Of a DNA stretch of 64,000 bases, positions 54,185-62,149 are shown piece by piece; positions within the stretch are counted from its first letter, which is position 1; every line of letters starts with the position of its first letter. Under the pieces are notes generated by a model. The model saw only the letters and a list, made by a program, of their open reading frames with translations, was not told where the DNA came from and searched no databases. The position numbers and the translations under genes are program-made. The DNA comes from Halalkalicoccus sp. NIPERK01. Lineage in GTDB: Archaea; Halobacteriota; Halobacteria; Halobacteriales; Halalkalicoccaceae. The DNA lies in contig NZ_JASVVV010000008.1 in the NCBI RefSeq assembly GCF_030287405.1, forward strand, positions 92,631 through 156,630. Reading direction: 5' to 3'.

Positions 54185-54552
54185 AGTTCCGTCAGCCGTA
54201 CCCGCGTCCCGTTTTCGGATCCCGACAGCGCCGTCGTATCGTCGATCCGGGCGATCAGGTTCACCGGCGAGGCCGCCCGCGGTTCGGCACACCGGCTGAC
54301 GGGCGTCGGCCCCCAGAACAGGCAGATGGCGTTGCCCTGCGGCCAGTAGGCGACCGCACCGGGAGGCACCTCCGTGCGTTCGTTCTCCGTTCCCACGTCG
54401 ACCTCGGTTCGGAAGTACAGTTCGTCGCCCCATCGCTGCCCGTCGCCGGCGAGCGGGAGCGCCGCCTCGATCGCCGCTCGCGTCTCCGGGCAGTGATCGG
54501 TCCAGTCGGCCGTACACTCGTGTTCGCCGACCTGAATGAGAATATCTGGCAT
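54181..54552 (-). CDS. cyclophilin-like fold protein (TM1367 type)
   Basis: A 123-residue beta-barrel protein resembling the cyclophilin-like family (TM1367). These have the fold but not the prolyl isomerase residues. Segments such as WGDELYFRTEVD, PGAVAYWPQGNAICLFWGPTP and a closing ARIDDTTAL match the family. The longer frame upstream is the antisense of the next gene's start and is excluded; ATATAA-like sequence lies just before the chosen ATG. The function is unknown. Confidence 0.8.
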   Translation of the reverse strand: MPDILIQVGEHECTADWTDHCPETRAAIEAALPLAGDGQRWGDELYFRTEVDVGTENERTEVPPGAVAYWPQGNAICLFWGPTPVSRCAEPRAASPVNLIARIDDTTALSGSENGTRVRLTEL

Positions 54553-54632
54553 ACTATACGTGTACGTTCGAATGATATAAACGATGCCCCCACGATCACG
54601 CCGGTTTTGTCGCTCGGGCGGGATGGAGCGGT

Positions 54633-55925
54633 ATGGAGTTTCCCGACACGCGAACGGTCGAGGCGACGCTCGACCCCGTCGAGTTCCCCCGGTTCGCCGC
54701 CGTCGAGTACGATCCACCGACGCCCGAGGTCGCCGACCCCGTAGCCGCCGCCCGCGAGGCGCTCGACGCGCTCCCCCTCGGCCCCCCGAAGACGGGGAAA
54801 CGGATCGCGGTCGGCGTCGGCAGTCGCGGGATCCACGACCTCGTTCCCGTCACGCGAGCGGTCGTCTCCGAACTCGAAGAGCGGGGATTCGATCCCGTGA
54901 TCGTCCCGGCGATGGGGAGCCACGGCGGGGCGACCGCCGAGGGGCAGCGCGAGACGCTCGCGGCGCTCGGCGTCACCGAGCAGGGGGTCGAATGCCGGAT
55001 CGACGCGCGGATGGACGTGATGGAGGTCGGCGAGACCGAGCGCGAACCGGTCTACCTCTCGCGGGCCGCCCACGAGGCCGACGCCGTCCTCGTCGTCAAT
55101 CGGGTCAAGCCCCACACCAACTTCACCGGCGAGATAGAGAGCGGCCTCTGTAAGATGCTCGCGGTCGGCCTCGGGAAGCATCGCGGCGCGCAGGCGGTCC
55201 ACCGCGACGCGCTCTCGCGGGGCTACGTCCCCGCGATCACCGAGGCGCTCGACGAGATCCGCGAGGAGGTCCGCGTCCTCGGGGGGATCGCCCTCGTCGA
55301 GAACTCCGAGGACCGAACGGAACATATCGAGGGGGTCCCCGCTGAGGCACTCCCTAACCGCGAGGGGGAACTGCTCGAACGCGCCCGCGAGTACATGCCG
55401 ACGCTCCCCTTCTCCGACCTCGACGTGCTGGTGGTCGACCGGATCGGCAAGGACGTCTCGGGGACGGGCATGGACACCAACGTCATCGGACGTTACGAGG
55501 TGCTTAACGCCGACGATCCGTCCGAACCCGACATCGACCGGATCGTCGTCCGCGGACTGACGGAGGCGACCCACGGAAACGGCCAGGGAATCGGACTGGC
55601 CGACCTCACCACCACCTCGGTGATCGAATCGCTCGACCTCGGGCAGGTGTACACGAACGCGCTCACGAGCGGGTCGCTCTCGAAGGCCCGCCTCCCGGTC
55701 GCGCTGCCGACGGACGAACTCGCGCTCACGGCGGCGCTGTCGTCGATCGGCTCGTACGACCCCGAGACCGTCAGGGTGGCGTGGATCCGCGACACCGGCC
55801 ACCTCTCGTCGTTCAGGGTCTCGAAAGCGCTCGTCGAGGACCAGGTCGAGCACCTCTCGGTGACGGGCGACGAACGCCTCCGGTTCGAGGAGGGGACGCC
55901 ACGATTCGATCCGGTCGAAGGGTGA
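54633..55925 (+). CDS. LarA-like (lactate racemase N-domain / DUF2088) protein
   Basis: A 430-residue protein of the nickel-pincer racemase superfamily. Conserved blocks are MGSHGGAT (94-101), VNRVKPHTNFTGEIESGLCK and GLGKHRGAQ, which include the histidines and lysine that hold the pincer nucleotide in LarA. No larB, larC or larE homologue is in the window, so the cofactor would have to come from elsewhere or not be used. Archaeal members may act on other hydroxy acids, so I do not assign lactate specifically. Confidence 0.82.
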   Translation: MEFPDTRTVEATLDPVEFPRFAAVEYDPPTPEVADPVAAAREALDALPLGPPKTGKRIAVGVGSRGIHDLVPVTRAVVSELEERGFDPVIVPAMGSHGGATAEGQRETLAALGVTEQGVECRIDARMDVMEVGETEREPVYLSRAAHEADAVLVVNRVKPHTNFTGEIESGLCKMLAVGLGKHRGAQAVHRDALSRGYVPAITEALDEIREEVRVLGGIALVENSEDRTEHIEGVPAEALPNREGELLERAREYMPTLPFSDLDVLVVDRIGKDVSGTGMDTNVIGRYEVLNADDPSEPDIDRIVVRGLTEATHGNGQGIGLADLTTTSVIESLDLGQVYTNALTSGSLSKARLPVALPTDELALTAALSSIGSYDPETVRVAWIRDTGHLSSFRVSKALVEDQVEHLSVTGDERLRFEEGTPRFDPVEG

Positions 55926-55982
55926 GACAACCTATCATATAGGACACTAGTAACGATATGGTTGACATGACTCCGACTTCAC

Positions 55983-57299
55983 ATGAACGGGAGTCGGAAG
56001 CCCCTGACCAAGCGGGCGTTTCTCGCGGCCGTCGGCGCGTCGTGTCTCGCCGGCTGTCTCGGGAGTGCGGAGCCGAGCGGGAACGAGACGGACGAAAACA
56101 CGACGGACGGGAATACGACGATACCCGATCCGGAGCCTGACGTCGAACCCGAACCGGAGCCCGAAGAGCCGACGCTGTTTCTCGACGGCGACCCCCGCGA
56201 GGAGTTCTGGGATCGCGGCGAGAGCTGGCAGGACTGCGAATCGGTCGATGGCTGGGAACTGCTCGCGGGATCGCTCGAAGCGTCGACGAAACACGTCTAC
56301 CGTGGCTCGCGGTCGGCCCACCTGACGGGCGCGGGCGACGGTCGGAGCGCCGTCCGGATCCCACTCGACGGGTTCGACCTCACCGAGACGTCGTTCTCGC
56401 TCGCGATGTACATCGACACGCCCGGACGGCACTACTCGCCGTCGTTCGACGTCAACGCCCCGGAGTGCGGCCGGACGCTTCACTTCCGGACCCGACACAA
56501 GATCGACGAACCGGGCTGGATCCGCTACGACCTCGGCATCAGTCACACCTCACGCCTCGAATCGACCGAGGAGGCATACATGACGGTCTCGTGGGCCGGG
56601 AGCGACGTCGACTGGTACCTCGACGACGTCCGGGCGGTGCCCGTCACGGGAGAGCCCCGCCTGTTCGTCCAGTTCGACGACTCGCTGCGGACGACCTACG
56701 ACACCGCGTTCCCGATCATGCGCCAGTACGACGTCCCCGCGACCGTCTACACGATCACGGGACGGATCGGCAACGGCGGGAGCCTCACACTCGATCAGAT
56801 GGAGGAGATGCAGGAAGCCGGCTGGGAGTTCGCGAGCCACACGCACACCCATCGGCGAACCGGCGAACTCCCGCTGGACGAACAGCGAGCGGAGCTCGAG
56901 ACGTCGAAACGGTGGCTGCTCGATCACGGGTTCGGGGAGGCGGCCTCGATGCTCGCCTACCCGTTCGGTTCGTTCACCACCGACACCATGGACATCGCCG
57001 CCGACTACTACGACTTCGCGACCCACGGCCAGCGCGGCGCGATGAACCGCACGATCAGCTCGCCGCTGTCGGTCAACCGCCATCCCGGCGACGATCCCGA
57101 GCGGTCGATGGCCCTGATCGACATCCTCCTCGACGAGCGACTGCCGACGGACACGCTCGTCCTCTACTACCACGACGTGATCGAGAACCACGAGACGTAC
57201 ATCGACCCGGAGGGCTTCGCGGAGACGATGGCCTACATCGACGCCCGCGACGTGCCCTGTCTCCTGACCAGCGAACTCCGCGACCAGCAGTTCGACTGA
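55983..57299 (+). CDS. polysaccharide deacetylase-type lipoprotein with carbohydrate-binding module
   Basis: A 438-residue secreted protein. The signal is TKRAFLAAVG followed by lipobox LAGC (C25); it has Lys-Arg where Tat signals normally show Arg-Arg. A Pro/Glu-rich spacer and a CBM-like beta-sandwich (about 60-215) precede the NodB-homology domain, with FDDS at 231-234 and the metal histidines H286 and H290 in SHTHTH. It probably removes acetyl groups from a surface glycan. The related lipoprotein gene follows by 47 bp, and an AT-rich promoter region (TATCATATA) lies upstream. Confidence 0.88.
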   Translation: MNGSRKPLTKRAFLAAVGASCLAGCLGSAEPSGNETDENTTDGNTTIPDPEPDVEPEPEPEEPTLFLDGDPREEFWDRGESWQDCESVDGWELLAGSLEASTKHVYRGSRSAHLTGAGDGRSAVRIPLDGFDLTETSFSLAMYIDTPGRHYSPSFDVNAPECGRTLHFRTRHKIDEPGWIRYDLGISHTSRLESTEEAYMTVSWAGSDVDWYLDDVRAVPVTGEPRLFVQFDDSLRTTYDTAFPIMRQYDVPATVYTITGRIGNGGSLTLDQMEEMQEAGWEFASHTHTHRRTGELPLDEQRAELETSKRWLLDHGFGEAASMLAYPFGSFTTDTMDIAADYYDFATHGQRGAMNRTISSPLSVNRHPGDDPERSMALIDILLDERLPTDTLVLYYHDVIENHETYIDPEGFAETMAYIDARDVPCLLTSELRDQQFD

Positions 57300-57346
57300 C
57301 ACTGCCGTTCCGATACAGTTATCCGCCGATCAGTGTTTCATTCAGT

Positions 57347-58150
57347 ATGAATCGTAGAAAATTTATTATTGCATCGGGTTCGATGGTCGCGGTCGCGGGC
57401 TGTACCGGCGACGAAGGCGACGGAAACGGTGCTCCAGCGAACGGCGACGAGGACGAACCGACCGAGAGCGCGCCCGGGTCGAGCGAGGAAGGAAACGGAA
57501 CGGACGAGTCGAACGGCGACGACGGCGGAACGGCGGGCGATGGAGACGCGGGGAACGAATCGGAGGACGAAGAACGGCAGGACGAGGAGACGGAGGAACG
57601 AGAGGAAGACGAAGAGCGGGGACCGCACGAGTTCAGCGGCGACGGCGACGAGGAGACGGAGCCGTTCGAGTTGGCGGCCGGATTCACCGCCGTCGAGTTC
57701 GAGCACTCGGGTAGCGGGCGGTTCGCGGTCGACCTCGAGTCGGAGGAAGGGAGCGGTGAACTGCTCGTCAACACGAGCGGAGCGATAGACGGATCGACCG
57801 CACGCGGGATCGGTTCCGGTACGTACTCCCTCTCGGTCGAGGCCGACGGCGGGTGGTCGCTGGTCGTCTCCCAGCCGAGTGCGGACGCTCCGGAGGCGCT
57901 TCCCGTCTCGGTGGACGGCGACACGCCCGCCTACTTCGGTCCCCTCGCGTTCGACGGCGAGGTGTCGGTCACGGGACGCCACGGCGGCGAGGGTAACTTC
58001 CTCGTCGAGGCGCTCGCCGAGAACGGGGACCTGATCGATCAGATCGTAAACGAGGTCGGCGAGGTCGAGACCAGCAGTTCGTTCGGATACGACGGCGCCG
58101 GTTGGATCGTCGTCGGGGCCGACGGCGAGTGGTCGCTGTCGATCGAATGA
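57347..58150 (+). CDS. acidic secreted lipoprotein of unknown function
   Basis: A 267-residue lipoprotein. The Tat-type signal NRRKFIIAS begins at residue 2, with lipobox VAGC (C19). Residues 20-110 are a very acidic low-complexity linker of Asp, Glu, Gly, Asn and Ser. Residues 115-267 look like two repeated beta domains (FTAVEFEHSGSGRFAVDL and later GPLAFDGEVSV). The first ten codons are strikingly AT-rich (AAA, TTT, ATT), unlike the rest. It is probably made together with the deacetylase upstream and anchored in the same compartment. The function is unknown. Confidence 0.75.
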   Translation: MNRRKFIIASGSMVAVAGCTGDEGDGNGAPANGDEDEPTESAPGSSEEGNGTDESNGDDGGTAGDGDAGNESEDEERQDEETEEREEDEERGPHEFSGDGDEETEPFELAAGFTAVEFEHSGSGRFAVDLESEEGSGELLVNTSGAIDGSTARGIGSGTYSLSVEADGGWSLVVSQPSADAPEALPVSVDGDTPAYFGPLAFDGEVSVTGRHGGEGNFLVEALAENGDLIDQIVNEVGEVETSSSFGYDGAGWIVVGADGEWSLSIE

Positions 58151-58174
58151 GGACGTAGGGTACCGTATCGACGG

Positions 58175-58426
58175 TTACAGCGATCGGTTCGGGACGGAGA
58201 GGCGGATCACGCCGTCGTCGGTCGAGTCGACGAGGTCGCCCGTGAGGGGGATGTGATCCGACTTCGGGCGAGCGAGGCCGAACACCGACCGGATCTCGTC
58301 GGCGATCGTCGGGTTCGGGTCGAGCATCGCGGTCCCGTTCTCGACGAGGCTCACGATGCCGATCTCGAGCCCGGTGGCGTCGAGAACGGGCGTTCCAATC
58401 TCCGAATCGGTAATCTCGATCGACAT
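58175..58426 (-). CDS. PRC-barrel-like domain protein
   Basis: An 83-residue protein consisting of one beta-barrel-like domain of the PRC type. The motif is IGTPVLDATGLEIGIVSLVENGTAML, with the paired strands separated by a Gly-rich turn. Haloarchaea have several such stand-alone PRC-barrel proteins, some linked to RNA metabolism or cell division. No partner is evident. The ATG inside the longer frame is used because the extra N terminus is unlike the family. Confidence 0.7.
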   Translation of the reverse strand: MSIEITDSEIGTPVLDATGLEIGIVSLVENGTAMLDPNPTIADEIRSVFGLARPKSDHIPLTGDLVDSTDDGVIRLSVPNRSL

Positions 58427-58577
58427 TCGGCGATGAATTCGGATACCATCGATGATAATCTTGCGGAACACGCTCGAGATCCCAAGCGTCGATGGGGCAC
58501 GAATCCTTCACGTGGCTACGAGGCCATGGTTAGTGCTAGCTTATCACAGTCGGGCGCGTACGTTCGTCGGGGATACC

Positions 58578-59024
58578 ATGACCACACCGGAGGAGAACAC
58601 GGAGATCGTCCGGCGCTATTACGAAGAGGCGTTCAACGAGGAACGGACCGACCTTCTCGACGAGTTGATCGCAGAGGACGTCGTCAATCACGATCCGCTG
58701 TCGGACGAGACGCTCACGGCCGAGGAGGCGCGAGGGTTCGAGGGGTTCCGCCGCCACGTCGAGGTCGCTCACGAGGCGTTTCCAGACGCGACCGTAACGA
58801 TCGAGGACACGATCGCCGAAGGGGACGAGGTCGCGGTTCGGTTCACGTTCGAAGGAACGCACGAGGGGCGATTCGGCGGGATCGAACCCACCGGCAACCG
58901 GATCTCGGGATCCAATATGGTCTTCATGCGGCTCGAAGACGGGAGGATAGTCGAACGGTGGGAGGAGTCCGACGATCTGGAGTTCCTTCGGCAGATCGGG
59001 GTTCGGGAGGTCCTCGCCGAGTGA
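58578..59024 (+). CDS. SnoaL-like polyketide cyclase / ester cyclase family protein
   Basis: A 148-residue protein of the SnoaL-like NTF2-fold family. The opening ENTEIVRRYYEEAFNEERTDLLDELIAEDVVNHDP and the later GIEPTGNRISGSNM, VFMRLEDGRIVERWEESDDLEFLRQIG are standard for the group. These small pocket proteins include hydrolases, cyclases and many of unknown role. The ATG at 58578 is chosen over the upstream in-frame ATG, whose extension lacks similarity to the fold. Confidence 0.85.
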   Translation: MTTPEENTEIVRRYYEEAFNEERTDLLDELIAEDVVNHDPLSDETLTAEEARGFEGFRRHVEVAHEAFPDATVTIEDTIAEGDEVAVRFTFEGTHEGRFGGIEPTGNRISGSNMVFMRLEDGRIVERWEESDDLEFLRQIGVREVLAE

Positions 59025-59103
59025 TCGCCGATAGCCGCGACGATCCCTTTCCCGCCTTCCCCTGGATGCTATCGGGATGTGATAGATGTTCCACGCGAGG
59101 ACA

Positions 59104-60399
59104 TTACCGACCGAACCGATCGGCGATCCGATGGGAGACGTCGGTGAGGTAGACCGACCCCCAGGCCGCGACGACGACGGCGCCGACGAAGTCGAACACG
59201 AGATCGACGATCGTGTCGTCGATGCCGTGCTGGCTGAGCACCGCCTCGATCCCGAACCGCTGGGCGCTCAGGTCGAGGGCGAACTCGCCGAGTTCCCAGA
59301 CGACGCCGAACGCCAGTACGAACAGCAGGATGAACACGAACAGTAGCTTCGGCGGGAGGTAGATCTCGTCGGTGTGGAGGTCGATCGCCCGGACGACCGC
59401 GTATCCGGCGGCGGCGACGATCGTCGCCGAGAGCGTGTGCGTCAGGGTGTCCCACGGGCCGACGAGGTCGTAGAGCCCGGCCGACCCGAGCGAGTGAAGG
59501 AACACCGCGGTCGTGAGCCAGAGGGCCAGTTCCGGTTCGAGGGGGAGTCGGGAGTCGTGTTCCAACACGGCCGGGAGGAACGTGATCCCCAGCGCGAGAC
59601 CGGCGTTGACGATCATCGTGGGATCGTGGGTGACGAGTCCGTAGAGTAGTATCCCCCCGAGCGCGATCTGCATGGCCCGCGAGAGGGTCCGGACGTACGA
59701 CTCGGGGACGTCCAGCCGATCGCGGACCAGCGACGGGGCCGGGGTCCGTTCCTCCGGTGGAGGTGCGGGGATCGGGGTCTCGGATCGGGCGGTCGCTCGT
59801 CCCGCCCCGTTCGACCCCGGCTGGAGCCGGAAGTAGCGGTCGAAGACGACGCCGGCGAGGAGGCCGGCGACCAGCGCGTAGGCGAAGTCGACCATCATCC
59901 CGTGGTTGGCCGCGTCCTGAGAGCGTCCCCCGACGATGTAGCTCGTCCCGAGCGCGGCGTCGGAGGCCCACTGCGCGACGTTCCATGTCGCAGCGACCGC
60001 GAGTGTCGCGATCACGACCAGCCCGACGGCGAACACGTGGTTCATCCGCGCGGGCGTAAAGCGGTGGATCTCGACGGCGACGACGAGCGCGACCGCCGCG
60101 ACGGCGACGTAGACGGCGATGGCGGTCAGGAACGACCGGCCGAACACCGTCGCGTCGACGACGGGGACCGCAATCACCAGCAACAGCTCCGAGGGGGGCA
60201 TCACCCGCGGGTCCCGGAACGCGACCGCCGGGGCGACGACGACCGCGAGCGCGACGCAGGTAAAGGCGAACCAGCGATACGACCCGTCGAGCGCGTGGCC
60301 CGCCGCCAGCACGCAGAGGACCACCGTGATCGACCACGCGAGCGTCGCATTCCGGGACGTCCCGTCGAACAGGCCGCCGAGCCGGTCGTCGTCCATCAC
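59104..60399 (-). CDS. polytopic membrane protein with C-terminal YjdF (DUF2238)-like domain
   Basis: A 431-residue protein with about eleven hydrophobic helices in two halves, separated by a Pro/Arg-rich cytoplasmic loop near 195-225. The second half contains GPWDTLTHTLSA, VVWELGEFALDL and GIDDTIVDLVFDFVGAV, which is the conserved acidic pattern of the DUF2238/YjdF family. The family's function is unknown. The first half is less similar to anything I recognise. The alternative start one codon later (second Met) is equally possible. Confidence 0.75.
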   Translation of the reverse strand: MMDDDRLGGLFDGTSRNATLAWSITVVLCVLAAGHALDGSYRWFAFTCVALAVVVAPAVAFRDPRVMPPSELLLVIAVPVVDATVFGRSFLTAIAVYVAVAAVALVVAVEIHRFTPARMNHVFAVGLVVIATLAVAATWNVAQWASDAALGTSYIVGGRSQDAANHGMMVDFAYALVAGLLAGVVFDRYFRLQPGSNGAGRATARSETPIPAPPPEERTPAPSLVRDRLDVPESYVRTLSRAMQIALGGILLYGLVTHDPTMIVNAGLALGITFLPAVLEHDSRLPLEPELALWLTTAVFLHSLGSAGLYDLVGPWDTLTHTLSATIVAAAGYAVVRAIDLHTDEIYLPPKLLFVFILLFVLAFGVVWELGEFALDLSAQRFGIEAVLSQHGIDDTIVDLVFDFVGAVVVAAWGSVYLTDVSHRIADRFGR

Positions 60400-60665
60400 G
60401 TGGGACTACGGCCGTAGCCACAAAACCAGTGTCCATCCCGACCCAGCGTGCCCGCGGGATCGAACCGGAACGTACTCCGGTCGATTTCCGCAGGGATCGG
60501 TCGACGAATACCAAGGAGGGCTTCGCCACCGAACGGGACGTTCGCGTGTCTGGCGCGTTACGGGCGCGGGACAGCACCGAGACGCCGGGCGACTGGCCGA
60601 CTCGGCGAGAACACCACGGAGTCGATGAAGCCACGAGGCCACCGAAACCGGAGGCGGTGGCCGGT
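60400..60665. other. 266-bp intergenic region without a recognised gene
   Basis: GC-rich spacer between two leftward membrane-protein genes. It contains an imperfect palindrome at 60464-60481 (ACCGGA / TCCGGT around ACGTAC). Several short open frames have no family likeness. I see no convincing feature beyond the palindrome. Confidence 0.5.
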
Positions 60666-61184
60666 TCACACGTTGTGCTGGGGGACGCCGATGGCCGAGT
60701 GGAGAACGTAGCCCAGCGTCGTCCCGTAGATCCAGTGGGAGACGAGCGAGATGACGACGAAGAGCGCCTCCGTCAGGACGCTCCCGCCGGGCCAGAACGC
60801 GAAGAGGAAGCCGATCCAGAAGATGGTCGCGTAGGTCGCCCCCCGGAGGTAGCGGGGCTCCTCGGGGGGCAGGAACGCCCCCGCGACGAGAAAGAGCAGC
60901 GGCAGGACGGTGGTTCCGCCGAGGAGAAACAGCACGATGCCGGTCGTCAACGACGGTTCGAGGCCGATGTACAGCCCGAAGCTCGAGAACTCCACGATGG
61001 ACTCCGTCTGGAACAGGTCGAGCGCCAACGGGACGCCCGCGAGGAGCGGGAGCATCAACACCATCCCCACCAGCCCGCCAGCCATCGCCACGGCGACGAC
61101 GCGAAGCGTAATCAGGATCCCCATCTCGTCCAAGGCCGGTTCCTCGGCCGTGATCGGACTGGCCGAGTTCGATTCTTTGCTCAT
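60666..61184 (-). CDS. four-helix membrane protein, DUF6789-like
   Basis: A 172-residue protein with a polar N terminus and four or five predicted helices. The end (SHWIYGTTLGYVLHSAIG) matches the closing motif of the protein at 42208-42624, suggesting the same DUF6789-type family. Relatives are often encoded beside oxidases or transporters. The function is unknown. Its ATG is about 130 bp from the tRNA-Gln 3' end on the same strand. Confidence 0.7.
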   Translation of the reverse strand: MSKESNSASPITAEEPALDEMGILITLRVVAVAMAGGLVGMVLMLPLLAGVPLALDLFQTESIVEFSSFGLYIGLEPSLTTGIVLFLLGGTTVLPLLFLVAGAFLPPEEPRYLRGATYATIFWIGFLFAFWPGGSVLTEALFVVISLVSHWIYGTTLGYVLHSAIGVPQHNV

Positions 61185-61313
61185 CGTCCTTCCTACAGGG
61201 GTTGGAACCCGAACGTGTTAAAAGTTAACATCCAACGTGTCGAGGGACTGGCCGACGGCCTATATCGGTGGGTCGCTGAAGCCCGAAGTCGTGGACTATA
61301 GGAGAATTTCGAG

Positions 61314-61386
61314 TAGTCCCGGGCGGATTCGAACCGCCGTCAATGGCTCCAAAGGCCATTATGATTGGCCACTACACCACGGGACT
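61314..61386 (-). tRNA. tRNA-Gln (TTG)
   Basis: A 73-nt cloverleaf on the minus strand. The acceptor is AGTCCCG/CGGGACT with discriminator A, and the anticodon stem ATGGC/GCCAT encloses loop CTTTGGA (anticodon TTG). The T arm is GGCGG/CCGCC with TTCGAAT. There is no intron and CCA is not encoded. The DNA just upstream of its 5' end is an array of palindromes copying the tRNA start. Confidence 0.96.
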
Positions 61387-61567
61387 GCGCGCGTCTTCGA
61401 CGTGCTTGTCCCGTGTACCTCGAAAATCCTTCGGATTTTCTCACCACCACGGGACTTCGCTCACTTCGTTCAGTCCCGTGAGCCTCGCCTCACTACGTTC
61501 GGCGAGACACCGCGGGACTTCGTCTGGGAATTCCGTGTCACGCACCATCGCGGGACGCCACGGGACT
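61387..61567 (-). repeat. palindrome array built on the 5' end of tRNA-Gln
   Basis: Copies of the tRNA 5' end (CCACGGGACT on the plus strand) recur at 61447-61456 and 61558-61567, with a diverged CGCGGGACT near 61511. Inverted copies sit at 61409-61416 (pairing with the tRNA's own end) and 61472-61480 (9-bp stem with 61448-61456). Extra hairpins are GAAAATCC-TTC-GGATTTTC at 61422-61440 and CTCGCC/GGCGAG at 61484-61506. The region should also contain the tRNA promoter; the AT-rich hairpin is the likeliest position. No gene is seen. Confidence 0.8.
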
Positions 61568-61611
61568 CCTCGCCGTACCTACCCCCGGCGATCACTTGAA
61601 CGCTTCGAGAG

Positions 61612-62046
61612 TCAGTCCGCCGCCCCCTCGATACAGAACTCGAGGTACTCACAGGCGTCGCTCTCGGGATCGAAACACTCCGGACAGTCCGCCCGGCGGT
61701 CGATGATCGTGTCCAGTCGCTCGGCGACCGTCTCGTCGATGACGCTCTCGAGTTCGCGGGCCTCCGCCCGGAACTCCTCGACCTCGAGGACGTTCACGAG
61801 GAATCGTTCGATGATGCAGTACGTTTGGAGGGCCTCGCGCGCCCGGACGATCCCCTCGTCGGTCAGCGACGCACCCTTGTACTTCTCGTGGTCGACCAGC
61901 CCCCGCTTCTCGAGTTTTCCGATCATCTCGTTGACGCTCGCGGGGCTGACCTCGAGGCGCTCTGCGAGCGCGCCGGTCGCCGCCGGGCCGTTCTTCGCAC
62001 GCTGTACGACGTAGATCGCCTTGAGATACTGATCGGCTGTGTTCAT
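61612..62046 (-). CDS. DtxR/MntR family metal-dependent transcription regulator
   Basis: A 144-residue iron- or manganese-dependent repressor. The N-terminal winged helix is YLKAIYVVQRAKNGPAATGALAERLEVSPASVNEMIGKLEKRGLV. A dimerisation helix with YCIIERFLVNVLEV follows, carrying C77 in place of a metal-binding residue of DtxR. The C terminus has a cysteine cluster, C121, C124, C132 and C138, absent in bacterial DtxR. It is probably a regulator of the iron/FeS genes upstream. Its start codon is preceded at 4 nt by a triloop hairpin holding GGAGG. Confidence 0.9.
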   Translation of the reverse strand: MNTADQYLKAIYVVQRAKNGPAATGALAERLEVSPASVNEMIGKLEKRGLVDHEKYKGASLTDEGIVRAREALQTYCIIERFLVNVLEVEEFRAEARELESVIDETVAERLDTIIDRRADCPECFDPESDACEYLEFCIEGAAD

Positions 62047-62050
62047 GCGA

Positions 62051-62063
62051 GTCCCTCCGGGAC
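62051..62063 (-). promoter_or_regulatory. triloop hairpin with the ribosome site of the DtxR-family gene
   Basis: On the minus strand the stem GTCCC/GGGAC surrounds a GGA loop. The GGAGG ribosome site is thus formed by the loop and 3' arm, and the stem ends 4 nt (TCGC) before the ATG at 62046. The spacing and spacer are the same as before mrpB. Confidence 0.55.
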
Positions 62064-62083
62064 GAACGGCGCGGAACTCCGTT

Positions 62084-62120
62084 CACGGTTTCGAGCGGCC
62101 CGTATCCGCTCGAAACCGTG
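62084..62120. repeat. 15-bp perfect inverted repeat upstream of the DtxR-family gene
   Basis: CACGGTTTCGAGCGG and its exact complement flank a 7-nt loop. It lies in the 103-bp gap between the ferritin-like gene and the regulator gene on the minus strand. A transcription terminator for the upstream gene, or an operator for the regulator itself, is possible. Confidence 0.8.
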
Positions 62121-62149
62121 GGCGACGAACCGCTCTGCTGTGGGCGAGT

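Noticed and set aside
57300..57346. possible terminator between the deacetylase and the acidic lipoprotein
   Set aside because: Only 47 bp, with no stem-loop or T-run strong enough to call.
60406..60669. 87-codon minus-strand frame in the 60.4-60.7 kb gap
   Set aside because: Pro/Arg/Ser-rich with no domain, no promoter-like box at the usual distance, and typical of random GC-rich frames.
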